Shown here: one piece after another, positions 1 through 6,916 of the stretch
Layout: the number at the start of each line of letters is the position of its first letter
How positions within the stretch are numbered: the first letter of the stretch is position 1
Assembly: GCA_023434095.1 (NCBI GenBank)
Contig: JAEYTJ010000197.1
Coordinates: 1 to 15,184, forward strand
Direction of reading: 5' to 3'
DNA: 15,184 bases
Source: Pseudomonadota bacterium
GTDB taxonomy: Bacteria > Pseudomonadota > Alphaproteobacteria > Rhizobiales > Xanthobacteraceae
Made by a program: the position numbers and the translations under genes
The notes under the pieces: generated by a model
Databases searched by the model: none
Told to the model about the DNA's origin: nothing
Seen by the model: the letters and a program-made list of their open reading frames with translations, nothing else

Positions 1-33
1 AAACGGGACGCCGGCGTGACGCCGCGTCCCGTT
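1..33 (-). terminator. Rho-independent terminator of the importer operon (T-tract runs off the window)
   Basis: Positions 2-11 pair perfectly with 24-33 (AACGGGACGC with GCGTCCCGTT). After one bulged base (12), positions 13-16 pair with 20-23, leaving a 3-base loop. Read on the minus strand the hairpin is followed by TTT at the window edge, so the full T-tract cannot be seen. It lies 55 bp beyond the stop codon of the FAH-family gene, where the operon should end. Confidence 0.75.
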
Positions 34-88
34 CAGACAGCCCCTCGCCGGCACCCGATGATCCCCACCGAGAGCCGGCCGAGGTCTT

Positions 89-793
89 TCAGACGACCTT
101 GACGGTCAGCGTGCCGACGCCGTCGACACCGCCCTCCATCACATCGCCCCGCACGATGGCGCCGACGCCGGCAGGCGTGCCGGACATGATGACGTCGCCC
201 GGCTGCAGCTCGAACAGGCCGGAGAGGTAGGAGATCATCTCCGGCACCTTCCAGATCATCTGGTTGAGGTCGCCGACCTGACGCTGCGTGCCGTTGACGT
301 TCAGCCACACCTTGCCGGAGGCGGGATGGCCGATGGCGGAGGCCGGCACCAGCGCCGAGCAGGGGGCGGAAGCCTCGAAGGCCTTGCCCACTTCCCACGG
401 ACGGCCGAGCTTCTTGGCTTCGCCCTGCAGGTCGCGGCGGGTCATGTCGAGGCCGATGCCGTACCCCCACACGTGGTCGAGGGCGGATTCGACCGGGATG
501 TTCATCCCGCCCTTGCCGATCGCGACCAGCATTTCCAGCTCGTAGTGCACGTCGCTGGACTTGTCGGGATAGGGGAAGGTGCCGTCGGTGATGACGTTGT
601 CGGGATTCTTCTGGAAGAAGAAGGGCGGCTCCTTGTTGGGATCATGCCCCATCTCGATGGCGTGCTCGGCGTAGTTGCGGCCAACGCAATAGATGCGGTG
701 GATCGGGAACAGCTTGTCCGAGCCTTCGACGGGCAGCGTCGGAATGCCAGGAGGCGTGATCACGTAGGTGGAGGTGTCGATAGGCGCGTTCAT
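89..793 (-). CDS. Fumarylacetoacetate hydrolase (FAH) family protein, fumarylpyruvate hydrolase-like
   Basis: This is a 234-residue cytoplasmic metal-dependent hydrolase of the FAH family, which cleaves C-C bonds in acylpyruvate-type or related keto acids, or acts as a decarboxylase or isomerase. The single catalytic domain fills the protein. Seen features are CVGRNYAEH (residues 36-44), the metal-ligand pair in HYELEM (Glu85, Glu87), the third acid in GIGLDMTRRDLQ (Asp116), GRPWEVGKAFE (130-140) and the C-terminal GDVIMSGTPAGVG. The length matches the short bacterial members (fumarylpyruvate hydrolase, acylpyruvase) rather than the roughly 420-residue tyrosine-pathway FAH. Its ATG shares one base with the stop of the upstream permease (TGATG), so it is the last gene of the importer operon and probably acts on the imported compound or its product. 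The exact substrate cannot be read from the sequence. Confidence 0.9.
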   Translation of the reverse strand: MNAPIDTSTYVITPPGIPTLPVEGSDKLFPIHRIYCVGRNYAEHAIEMGHDPNKEPPFFFQKNPDNVITDGTFPYPDKSSDVHYELEMLVAIGKGGMNIPVESALDHVWGYGIGLDMTRRDLQGEAKKLGRPWEVGKAFEASAPCSALVPASAIGHPASGKVWLNVNGTQRQVGDLNQMIWKVPEMISYLSGLFELQPGDVIMSGTPAGVGAIVRGDVMEGGVDGVGTLTVKVV

Positions 794-1545
794 CAGCGTA
801 CTCCTGCGTAATAGTCGACGCGTTTCTCAATGCTTTCGATCAGGGCCGACAATCCCATCGCAACGGCGAAGAGGATGATGGTGAGGGCCCAGAAATTCTC
901 CATGTCGAAATTGCGCGAATAGAGCTCGAACAATTCGCCATAGCCGATGATTGCCACCAATAGCTGGCCGATCACCACGCCCTTCACACCGCGCACCACG
1001 CCGAGACGGATGCCAGCGAGGATCTCCGGCAGTGCCGCGAGCAGGATGATCTTGCCGTAAAGGGCGAAGGTGGAGGCGCCGTAGCTGCGGCCCATTTCGA
1101 GCAGCGAATTAGGCACGCTCTGGATACCGGCGCGGGTATCGAGCACGATAATCCACACCGCGAAGAGGAAGACGGTGACAACCACCGTGGTCTCGCCCAT
1201 GCCGAAGAGGATCATCAGCACCGGCACCAGCGCCGACAGCGGCGCCGACACGAAGATGTTGACCCAGATGCCGAGCAGGCTATCGGCCGTGGTCGAGCGC
1301 CCCATCAGCACGCCGACGGCGATGCCGACGACGATGGCGAAGAACATGCCGATCAGGAAGCTGTTTAGCGTGGTGATCGCCGCCGCCTGCCAGGTGCCCG
1401 TCTGCACCAGCGCCACGGCCGCCACCAGCACGTCGGAAAGTGGCGGAACGAGGAACATCAAGCCGGATTGCCCGACCAGTTCCCAGATCACGCACCACAC
1501 GAGAAGTGATGCCATCATCGGCACGCGAAATCCAAACAGAGTCAT
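793..1545 (-). CDS. ABC transporter permease, NitT/TauT type (second permease)
   Basis: This 250-residue inner-membrane protein has about six hydrophobic segments and the importer EAA-type cytoplasmic loop around residues 135-170 (SLLEMGRSYGAS, then LPEILAGIRLGVVRG). It belongs to the BPD_transp_1 permeases of nitrate/sulfonate/taurine-type ABC importers, and its length is usual for the family. A very strong Shine-Dalgarno sequence (GGGGAGGG, 5 bases before the ATG) overlaps the stop codon of the ATPase gene 11 bp upstream, indicating cotranscription and coupled translation. The operon has one ATPase, one binding protein and two clearly different permeases, so the membrane part is probably a heterodimer. 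The substrate is unknown. Confidence 0.93.
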   Translation of the reverse strand: MTLFGFRVPMMASLLVWCVIWELVGQSGLMFLVPPLSDVLVAAVALVQTGTWQAAAITTLNSFLIGMFFAIVVGIAVGVLMGRSTTADSLLGIWVNIFVSAPLSALVPVLMILFGMGETTVVVTVFLFAVWIIVLDTRAGIQSVPNSLLEMGRSYGASTFALYGKIILLAALPEILAGIRLGVVRGVKGVVIGQLLVAIIGYGELFELYSRNFDMENFWALTIILFAVAMGLSALIESIEKRVDYYAGVR

Positions 1546-1556
1546 CGCGCCCTCCC

Positions 1557-2363
1557 CTAGTCGACGTAGTGCTTGAGGCCCTGCCAGATTTCCTCGACCG
1601 TATCGAGGTAGCCCTGGTCACGGCGGATAGCGTCGGGCGACGCCGAGCGGTCGATCTCCGGCTCGATAATCTGCGCGATGCGGCCGGGACGGCGCGACAG
1701 GATGACGATGCGGTCCGAGCAGTAGACCGCTTCCTCGATCGAGTGGGTGACGAAGATGAAGGTCTTCTTCTCCTTGTCCACCAGTTCCAGCAGGTCTTCC
1801 TGGAACTTGCGGCGGTTCTGCTCGTCCACCGCGGAGAACGGCTCGTCGAGCAGCAGCACGTCGGCGTTGACGGCGAAGGCGCGGGCGAGACCGACGCGCT
1901 GGCGCATGCCGCCGGAGAGTTCGTGCGGGTACTTGTTCTCGAAGCCCGAGAGCCCGACCTCGGCGATGTATTTGTGGGCGATCGCCTGGCGTTCGTCTTT
2001 GCCCATGCCCTTCAGCTCAAGGCCAAAGGCAACGTTTCGCATGACCGTGGCCCACGGCATGAGCGCGAAGTCCTGAAACACGAAGGCGCGTTCCGGGCCG
2101 GGGCCGGTGACGGTCTGACCGTTCACGCGGATCTCGCCCGAGGTGGCGGGGATCAGGCCGGCGATGATCTTGAGAAGCGTGGTCTTGCCGCAGCCGGAAG
2201 GCCCGAGCAGCGTGGTCAGCTTGCCCGAGGGGAAGTCGAGATCGATGCTGCGCAGCGCCTCCACCTCGTTGTACATCTTGCAGACGCCGCGCACCTCGAC
2301 CGCGACATCCGAGCCGGCGGGGCGGGAAGCGGCGCTCGCCGCCTGGGCGGTGATGTTGCGCAT
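1557..2363 (-). CDS. ABC transporter ATP-binding protein, NitT/TauT (SsuB/TauB-like) type
   Basis: This 268-residue cytoplasmic ATPase energises the importer. All nucleotide-binding elements are intact: Walker A GPSGCGKT (54-61), Q-loop Gln97 in FVFQDFALMPW, signature LSGGMRQR (149-156), Walker B VLLLDEP (169-175) and H-loop His207 in FVTHSIEEA. The pattern SIEEAVYCSDRIVILS after the H-loop and the overall length are typical of the nitrate/sulfonate/taurine subfamily. About 20 residues precede the domain, so a slightly later start is possible. The ATG at 2363 lies 2 bp after the stop of the upstream permease. The gene sits between the two permease genes of one operon. Confidence 0.95.
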   Translation of the reverse strand: MRNITAQAASAASRPAGSDVAVEVRGVCKMYNEVEALRSIDLDFPSGKLTTLLGPSGCGKTTLLKIIAGLIPATSGEIRVNGQTVTGPGPERAFVFQDFALMPWATVMRNVAFGLELKGMGKDERQAIAHKYIAEVGLSGFENKYPHELSGGMRQRVGLARAFAVNADVLLLDEPFSAVDEQNRRKFQEDLLELVDKEKKTFIFVTHSIEEAVYCSDRIVILSRRPGRIAQIIEPEIDRSASPDAIRRDQGYLDTVEEIWQGLKHYVD

Positions 2364-2365
2364 GA

Positions 2366-3196
2366 TCAGGACCTTCTCTTCTCGGGACGCAGCACGCGAA
2401 GCTCGAAAGCCTCAAGCGCTGCCAGCGTCAGGGTGGACACAAGGATGATGGAGACGACGGCCGCATACATCTCGGCATAGTTCGCGACCGAGCGGTGATA
2501 GGTGATGAGGTCGCCGATGCCGGTCGGCGTGATGAGCAGCTCGGCCAGGATCACGCCGATGAAGCCGGCGGCGAGGCCGAGGCGCAGGCCCGCGAAGATC
2601 ACCGGGCTTGCATCGGGAATGATGATCTTGGTGATGCGCTGCCACAAATTGCCTTGGAACGAGTAGCACATGGCGACCAGCGAAGGATTGGCGTTGCGCA
2701 CTGCCTTGTAGCCGTTGAGGACGATCACCGGCAGGGCGAGCATGATCACCGCCAGCGTCTTCGACACGAGGCCGATGCCGTAGACGAAGGTGATGAGCGG
2801 GATCAGCGCCGCCATCGGCGCGGCCTGCAGCACGATGAATACCGGCGCCACCAGCCATTCGGCGAAGCGCGACAGGCCCATGACGATGCCCAACGCGATG
2901 CCGATGACGGCGGAAACGGCGATACCGATGACCAGCGGCTGCAGCGTCTCGGCATAGGCGGCGACGAAGGAACCGTCGAGCGTCATCGTCACGAAGGCGC
3001 TCAGCGTCTCAAGAAATGTCGGGAAGGCGAAGCTGATCGGGATGCGCCCGGCAATTTCCCAGATGAGGAAGAACAGCCCGACCGACGCGGTGCGCCAGAG
3101 AGCGGTGCGGTGCCGCGAAAGCTTCCTCCAGAAGAAGGAAGCCTCGGCGGGGGGAACGGCTCGCGAGGAGCCGTTCGCCTGTACCGGATAGGTCAT
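2366..3196 (-). CDS. ABC transporter permease, NitT/TauT type (first permease)
   Basis: This 276-residue inner-membrane protein has a roughly 30-residue hydrophilic N-terminus, then about six hydrophobic segments starting with TASVGLFFLIWEIAG. The EAA-like cytoplasmic loop near the middle contains NPSLVAMCYSFQG followed by IIIPDASPVIFAGLRLGLA. It is a BPD_transp_1 family permease. The start follows an AGGTCGG ribosome binding site and lies 11 bp after the stop of the binding-protein gene. It differs substantially from the other permease in this operon, so it is a paralogous partner and not a recent duplication. It probably pairs with the second permease to form the channel. Confidence 0.93.
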   Translation of the reverse strand: MTYPVQANGSSRAVPPAEASFFWRKLSRHRTALWRTASVGLFFLIWEIAGRIPISFAFPTFLETLSAFVTMTLDGSFVAAYAETLQPLVIGIAVSAVIGIALGIVMGLSRFAEWLVAPVFIVLQAAPMAALIPLITFVYGIGLVSKTLAVIMLALPVIVLNGYKAVRNANPSLVAMCYSFQGNLWQRITKIIIPDASPVIFAGLRLGLAAGFIGVILAELLITPTGIGDLITYHRSVANYAEMYAAVVSIILVSTLTLAALEAFELRVLRPEKRRS

Positions 3197-3207
3197 TCAA
3201 CCGACCT

Positions 3208-4212
3208 TCAGTTCGTGCCGACCTTGCCGAGCGCGCGGTTCAGCGGCTCGAGGGCCCAGAAATCCTCGACCTTCAGGCTGTCAGGGTCGCCCTGCAGCTG
3301 GCCGGAGAGCGTGTAGAACTCGAAGTCGTCCTTGGCCGCTTCCGCGCCGCCGCCGTTGAGCGGGAACGCCTTGCCCTCGGCGAGTTCGGTGAAGTAGGGG
3401 GTGATCTCGGCGACCTGGTCGGCCGGCAGGTCCGGCAGCAGCTTGTACTTCGTGCGCCACTCCGCGACGATCGCCGGGTTCTTGGTCACTTCACGCCACG
3501 TGGTCAGCACCGACTCGACGATGATGTCGACGTCCTTCTGATTCTTGTCCAGGAAGTCCTGGCGCGCGAACATCGCCTCGTCGGTAGCGTCGATGCCGTC
3601 GAGCGGAAGGATGATGAACTTGCCCGGCGCCTTCTCCTGCAACAGGCGGCGGCCGGCGGAATCAACGATCGTCGCCTTGACGTTGCCCTGCAGCAGCGCG
3701 CCGGTGCGCACTTCCGAGCCGGGGATGTAGCTGATCTTCGAGAACTTGATGCCCTGCTTCTCTTCCATCAGCTTCATGATGGCTTCGGTGCCCGAGCCGC
3801 GCGAGTGGACGGCGACTTCCTGACCGTCGAGGTCCTTCCAGCTCTTGTAGAACTCGGCGTTCACAGCGGGGTAGAAGCGCAGGGTGGAGAGCTGGAGGAA
3901 CATGCGCACCGGCACCTTCACCTTCTGCATGAGCGCATAGGGGCCGCCGACGCCGATATCCGCCTGCCCGCTCACCACCGCCTGGGCGGCGATGTCCTCG
4001 GACTTCAGATAGGTCATCTCGATCTCGACGCCGCGCTCCTTGGCGAGCTCGAAGGCGGCGAGCAGGTGCAGGTTCTCCACCGAGGCGATATCGCCATAGG
4101 CGACGCGAACCTTCGCCTCCGCCTGCGACGCCGCCGACAAGACCAGACCGACACTGACGGCAGCCGCCACGCCGGAAAGACCGCGCAGTTTTCTCGTGAA
4201 TTCCTTGAGCAT
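3208..4212 (-). CDS. ABC transporter periplasmic substrate-binding protein, NitT/TauT (NMT1/SsuA-like) type
   Basis: This 334-residue secreted protein captures the substrate for the importer. The chosen start (ATG at 4212) has GGGAG 7-8 bases upstream and begins a classic Sec signal peptide: basic MLKEFTRKLR, a hydrophobic core, and a probable cut after AEA at residue 33. The open frame extends to 4317, but those 35 extra residues would bury the signal peptide and run through the promoter. The mature part starts KVRVAYGDIASVENLH and includes QAVVSGQADIGVGGPYALM, the typical Q-x-x-x-G-x-x-D-x-x-x-G pattern of this family. It is the first gene of the importer operon. Ligand specificity cannot be inferred; taurine, nitrate, aromatic acids and pyrimidines are all precedents in the superfamily. 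Confidence 0.92.
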   Translation of the reverse strand: MLKEFTRKLRGLSGVAAAVSVGLVLSAASQAEAKVRVAYGDIASVENLHLLAAFELAKERGVEIEMTYLKSEDIAAQAVVSGQADIGVGGPYALMQKVKVPVRMFLQLSTLRFYPAVNAEFYKSWKDLDGQEVAVHSRGSGTEAIMKLMEEKQGIKFSKISYIPGSEVRTGALLQGNVKATIVDSAGRRLLQEKAPGKFIILPLDGIDATDEAMFARQDFLDKNQKDVDIIVESVLTTWREVTKNPAIVAEWRTKYKLLPDLPADQVAEITPYFTELAEGKAFPLNGGGAEAAKDDFEFYTLSGQLQGDPDSLKVEDFWALEPLNRALGKVGTN

Positions 4213-4268
4213 TTTCAGTCTCCCATGAGAGCCGAGCGGTTCAATCCGCCACTCACCAACCCGCGAGG

Positions 4269-4317
4269 TTGGATACCAATTTTGTTTTGGTTTATATTGG
4301 CTAACAAAGTCGGTCAA
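4269..4317 (-). promoter_or_regulatory. Importer operon promoter with two putative GntR/FCD operator copies
   Basis: On the minus strand TTGACC (4317-4312) and TATAAA (4296-4291) are separated by 15 bases, which is short but otherwise sigma70-like. The partial palindrome TTGGCTAACAA (4297-4307) fills most of the spacer. The perfect palindrome TTGGATACCAA (4269-4279) lies just downstream of the predicted start of transcription. The two elements match at 9 of 11 bases, with centres 28 bp apart. Both resemble the T-N-G-T-N3-A-C-N-A pattern described for FadR/FCD regulators. The adjacent divergent gene encodes such a regulator. Promoter and operator functions are inferred. Confidence 0.5.
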
Positions 4318-4394
4318 GGGCGGATCGGCTTGACCTCTGGTTTTGATAGCGCCATAGAATGAACCAATTCGCTCTTTGGTTGACCCGGATTCCC

Positions 4395-5084
4395 ATGCTC
4401 AATCCTGCCGCCGACACCCATCTCGAAAAAGGCATCGTCACGCAGCTGCGCGCCTATCTCGCCCAGATCGACCTTGCCGACGATGGCCGCCTGCCGCCGG
4501 AGCGTGAATTGTCGGCCGCGCTCGGCGTGTCGCGCACCGAGCTGCGCAAGGCGCTCGACGTGCTGGAGGCGGAAGGTCAGCTCTGGCGCCATGTCGGCAA
4601 GGGCACCTTCATGGGCAGCCGGCCGCTGGACACCTTCGCCGACATCGCGGCGCTGGCTCGCCGCAGCAACCCGGCGGAGGTGATGCGGGCGCGCATCGTT
4701 ATGGAACCGGAAATCTGCCGCGCTGCCGCCTTCACCGCTACCCCGGAGGACATCGCCGAAATGCGGATGTGCCTGGCACGATCCCGCCAGGCGGAAACCT
4801 GGCGCCAGTACGAGGCGTGGGACACCCGCCTGCACCGCACCATCGCCGAGGCCTCGCAGAACACGCTGCTGCTCGGCCTGTTCGACACGCTGAATGCGGT
4901 GCGGCGGGCCGTAACCTGGGGGCGGCTGCGCACCGCGCCGGTGAAGCCCCTGCCCAGCCATCACAGCTTCGCCGAGCACGAGGCGATCGTCGAGGCGATC
5001 GAGCAGCGCGACATTGCCGCCGCAGCCGCTTGCATGCGCGCCCATCTGCAGACCGTCGAACGCAAGCTGCTCGACCGCCAGTAA
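4395..5084 (+). CDS. GntR-family transcriptional regulator with FCD (FadR-type) ligand domain
   Basis: This DNA-binding regulator is probably responsive to an organic-acid ligand. The N-terminal winged helix (residues 12-72) shows LPPERELSAALGVSR and ALDVLEAEGQLWRHVGKGTF, both typical of GntR proteins. The C-terminal all-helical FCD domain (about 90-225) carries the usual metal/ligand residues: Asp143 and His147 in WDTRLHRTIAEAS, His195 in EHEAIVEAIEQRD, and His217 in MRAHL. The start is uncertain. An in-frame ATG at 4359 adds 12 hydrophobic residues outside the family pattern, neither ATG has a clear ribosome binding site, and a TTGACC (4330-4335) with CATAGA (4353-4358) promoter would start transcription after 4359. 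It is divergent from the importer/FAH operon, which it most likely regulates. Confidence 0.93.
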   Translation: MLNPAADTHLEKGIVTQLRAYLAQIDLADDGRLPPERELSAALGVSRTELRKALDVLEAEGQLWRHVGKGTFMGSRPLDTFADIAALARRSNPAEVMRARIVMEPEICRAAAFTATPEDIAEMRMCLARSRQAETWRQYEAWDTRLHRTIAEASQNTLLLGLFDTLNAVRRAVTWGRLRTAPVKPLPSHHSFAEHEAIVEAIEQRDIAAAAACMRAHLQTVERKLLDRQ

Positions 5085-5186
5085 GCGGGAGCGCCCTTGG
5101 GCGGGGTTGAGAAACCGCTGGCTTCGGTCTTGGATGGGTACCGGGCTGGCATCGTGTCCGGCGACGAAGGTCCGAGGAGGGGCGCG

Positions 5187-5255
5187 ATGATGTGGACATG
5201 CCCGGCTGGGAGCATCCCCGCAGCAGGCCTCCTCTTGCTGATCGTCGCGCGGTGA
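5187..5255 (+). CDS. Possible 22-codon leader ORF translationally coupled to the B2 protease gene
   Basis: The strongest ribosome binding site in this region, GAGGAGG (5174-5180), is placed 6 bases before an ATG at 5187. It opens a 22-codon frame (MMWTCPAGSIP, then a hydrophobic GLLLLIVAR end). Its stop overlaps a GTG start of the next gene as GTGA (5252-5255). Third positions are G or C in 18 of 22 codons, against 14 of 21 for the overlapping frame that would extend the protease N-terminus. It may be a short coupling leader or a hydrophobic micropeptide. I recognise no family. The alternative is that this is simply the N-terminus of the downstream protein read in another frame. Confidence 0.35.
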   Translation: MMWTCPAGSIPAAGLLLLIVAR

Positions 5256-5737
5256 GCCGCTCCCTACCCTCGCTTCTCGCGCGCTGGCAGCGGCTGGCCT
5301 GGCGCGACCGGGCATTGCTCGGCGAGGCGCTTCTTACGGTTTCGCTGGCCCGGCTGGCGGTCGTCACCCTGCCCTTCCGCCATGTCGCCCGCCTTTCGGC
5401 CGCCTGGCCGGCCAAGCCGCCGCCGGCGGATGCCGAGGCGCAGATCGCTCGCGCCCGCTGGGCGATCCGCGCGGTGGCGCGCCGCATGCCGTTCCGCGCC
5501 CTGTGCCTCGAACAGGGGGTCGCGGCGCGGTGCATGCTGCGACGGCGCGGCGTGCCAACGACGCTCTATTATGGCGTGACGAAGGATACGCAGGGCCGAC
5601 TGGCGGCGCATCTTTGGGTGCGTTCGGGCGGGCTCGACGTCATCGGCACCGAAAATGCCGAACAGTTCACGCTGCTGGCGACCTTTCCCCCGCTCGACGG
5701 CGCTGGCCGCCCACCCGGCACGAACGGTGCGGGCTGA
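5252..5737 (+). CDS. Stand-alone lasso peptide biosynthesis B2-type protein (transglutaminase-like cysteine protease)
   Basis: This 161-residue protein has the Transglut_core3 fold used by lasso-peptide B2 enzymes, which cleave the leader from a precursor peptide. Seen features are the arginine-rich N-terminal helix WQRLAWRDRALLGEALL, then ARWAIRAVARRMPFRALCLEQGVAARCMLRR with the predicted catalytic Cys in P-F-R-A-L-C-L-E-Q, GVPTTLYYGV, the catalytic His in AAHLWV, the acid in GGLDVIG, and the terminal FTLLATFPPL. GTG at 5252 gives the usual family length. A GTG at 5192 would add 20 residues with weaker codon bias. No precursor peptide, PqqD-like B1 or asparagine-synthetase-like cyclase gene is in the window, so it is an orphan whose substrate is unknown. 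It converges on the exporter operon with only 24 bp between stops. Confidence 0.8.
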   Translation: MSRSLPSLLARWQRLAWRDRALLGEALLTVSLARLAVVTLPFRHVARLSAAWPAKPPPADAEAQIARARWAIRAVARRMPFRALCLEQGVAARCMLRRRGVPTTLYYGVTKDTQGRLAAHLWVRSGGLDVIGTENAEQFTLLATFPPLDGAGRPPGTNGAG

Positions 5738-5741
5738 GTCT

Positions 5742-5771
5742 GCTGGACGGCGCAACCGCGCTCAGTCCAGC
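5742..5771. terminator. Weak hairpin between convergent genes, possibly bidirectional terminator
   Basis: GCTGGAC (5742-5748) pairs with GTCCAGC (5765-5771), and inner GCGC tracts (50-53 and 58-61 of the same hundred) can pair further. The right arm lies inside the end of the permease gene. There is no T-tract on either strand, so terminator function is only suggested by the position between two converging stop codons. Confidence 0.25.
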
Positions 5772-6916
5772 GTCTGCCGGAAGCGCGTGACAGCGATGAC
5801 CATGGCGACGATCATGATGACGCTCAGCCCGATAATGTTCTGCGCGAGATCGGCTGATGTGGCTCCTTTCAACAGAATGCCACGCACCATGCGCAGGTAA
5901 TGGGTCAGCGGCAGCGTCTCGGCGACCCATTGCGCCCAGGTCGGCATGCCGGCGAAAGGAAACATGAAGCCCGAGAGCAGGATATTGGGCAGGAAATACA
6001 TGAAGGTCATCTGCACCGCTTGCAGCTGGTTCTGCGCCAGGGTGGAGAAGGTGTAACCAATCGACAGGTTGGTGAGGATGAACAGGCCGGTCAGGACGGT
6101 CAGAAGCGTCAGATTGCCGACGACAGGCACCTGGAACAGCAGCACGGCCGCGCCCAGGATCATCGCCGCCTGCATCGCCCCGACCATGACATAGGGCGCG
6201 ATCTTGCCCACCATGATCTCCACCGGCCGGATCGGCATGGCGAGCAGCGTCTCCATCGTCCCGCGCTCGATTTCCCGCGTCACCGAAAGGGCGGTGAAGA
6301 TGAGCATGGTCATGGTGAGGATGGTGCCGAGCAGGCCCGGAACGATATTCAGCTGGGTAACGGCAGCCGGATTGTAGCGCGGGTGCGTCCGGAATTCGAA
6401 GGGCGGCGGGGCTTTCTCCAGCCCGCTGCCTTCGGGAGCGTCGTCGAGGTTGAAGCGCTGGCGCCGCACCGACGTTTCCACCAGCCGTCCCAGTGCGGCC
6501 AGCGCGCTGGTCGACGCTACAGGATCGGTGGCGTCTGCCGAAACCAGCAGCGACGGGCTTTCCCCGCGCCGCACCGCGCGCTCGAAGCCGGCGGGAATCT
6601 CGACCACGAACAGCACCTGTCCCGAGCGCAGCAGGTGCTCGGCCTCAGCCTCGTTGACGGGATGATGCGTGATCGAGAAGTATTTCGTGTTCTCGATGGC
6701 AGCGAGGATCGACCGGGTGAGCGCCGACTGGTCGTAGGCCAGCACCGCCGTCGGCAGGTGGCGGGGCGTCGTGTTGATAGCGTAGCCGAACAGGATCAGC
6801 TGCAGAAGCGGGATCGACACCATCGCCGCGAAGGAGACGCGGTCGCGCAGCAGCTGGATGAATTCCTTGCGTATCATCGCGCCGATACGGCGCAGAGAAC
6901 CCGCCGCGCCCGTCAC
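5762..6916 (-). CDS. ABC-2 type exporter permease (YhhJ/YbhR-like)
   Basis: This 384-residue inner-membrane permease belongs to an ABC-2 exporter. Layout: a cytoplasmic start ending in MIRKEFIQLLRDRVSF, a first membrane segment ending LLQLILFGYAINTTPRHLPTAVL, a long extracytoplasmic domain (about 45-190), then five C-terminal hydrophobic segments from about 195. The ABC-2 loop reads TREIERGTMETLLAMPIRPVEIMVGKIAPY. The LFGYAI and ERGTMETLLA-P patterns identify the YhhJ/YbhS/YbhR group. The start is a GTG at 6916 overlapping the ATPase stop as GTGA, with AAGGG upstream; an in-frame ATG at 6877 is the alternative. E. coli ybh-type loci have two permeases whereas this operon has one, so a homodimer is likely. 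The cargo may be a drug or other toxic small molecule by family precedent. Confidence 0.92.
   Translation of the reverse strand: MTGAAGSLRRIGAMIRKEFIQLLRDRVSFAAMVSIPLLQLILFGYAINTTPRHLPTAVLAYDQSALTRSILAAIENTKYFSITHHPVNEAEAEHLLRSGQVLFVVEIPAGFERAVRRGESPSLLVSADATDPVASTSALAALGRLVETSVRRQRFNLDDAPEGSGLEKAPPPFEFRTHPRYNPAAVTQLNIVPGLLGTILTMTMLIFTALSVTREIERGTMETLLAMPIRPVEIMVGKIAPYVMVGAMQAAMILGAAVLLFQVPVVGNLTLLTVLTGLFILTNLSIGYTFSTLAQNQLQAVQMTFMYFLPNILLSGFMFPFAGMPTWAQWVAETLPLTHYLRMVRGILLKGATSADLAQNIIGLSVIMIVAMVIAVTRFRQTLD

Noticed and set aside
1440..2480. 346-codon plus-strand open frame opposite the ATPase gene
   Set aside because: It is an antisense shadow of the high-GC ATPase and permease genes, with Asp/Arg/Gly/Ala-rich low-complexity composition and no motif. 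The minus-strand frames carry complete conserved motifs.
4213..4317. N-terminal extension of the substrate-binding protein to an upstream start at 4317
   Set aside because: It would place 35 residues before a perfect signal peptide and would run across the promoter and operator elements. The ATG at 4212 has a good ribosome binding site.
5092..5103. CGCCCTTGGGCG as a terminator after the GntR gene
   Set aside because: The stem is only 4-5 bp, the loop very short, and no T-tract follows.
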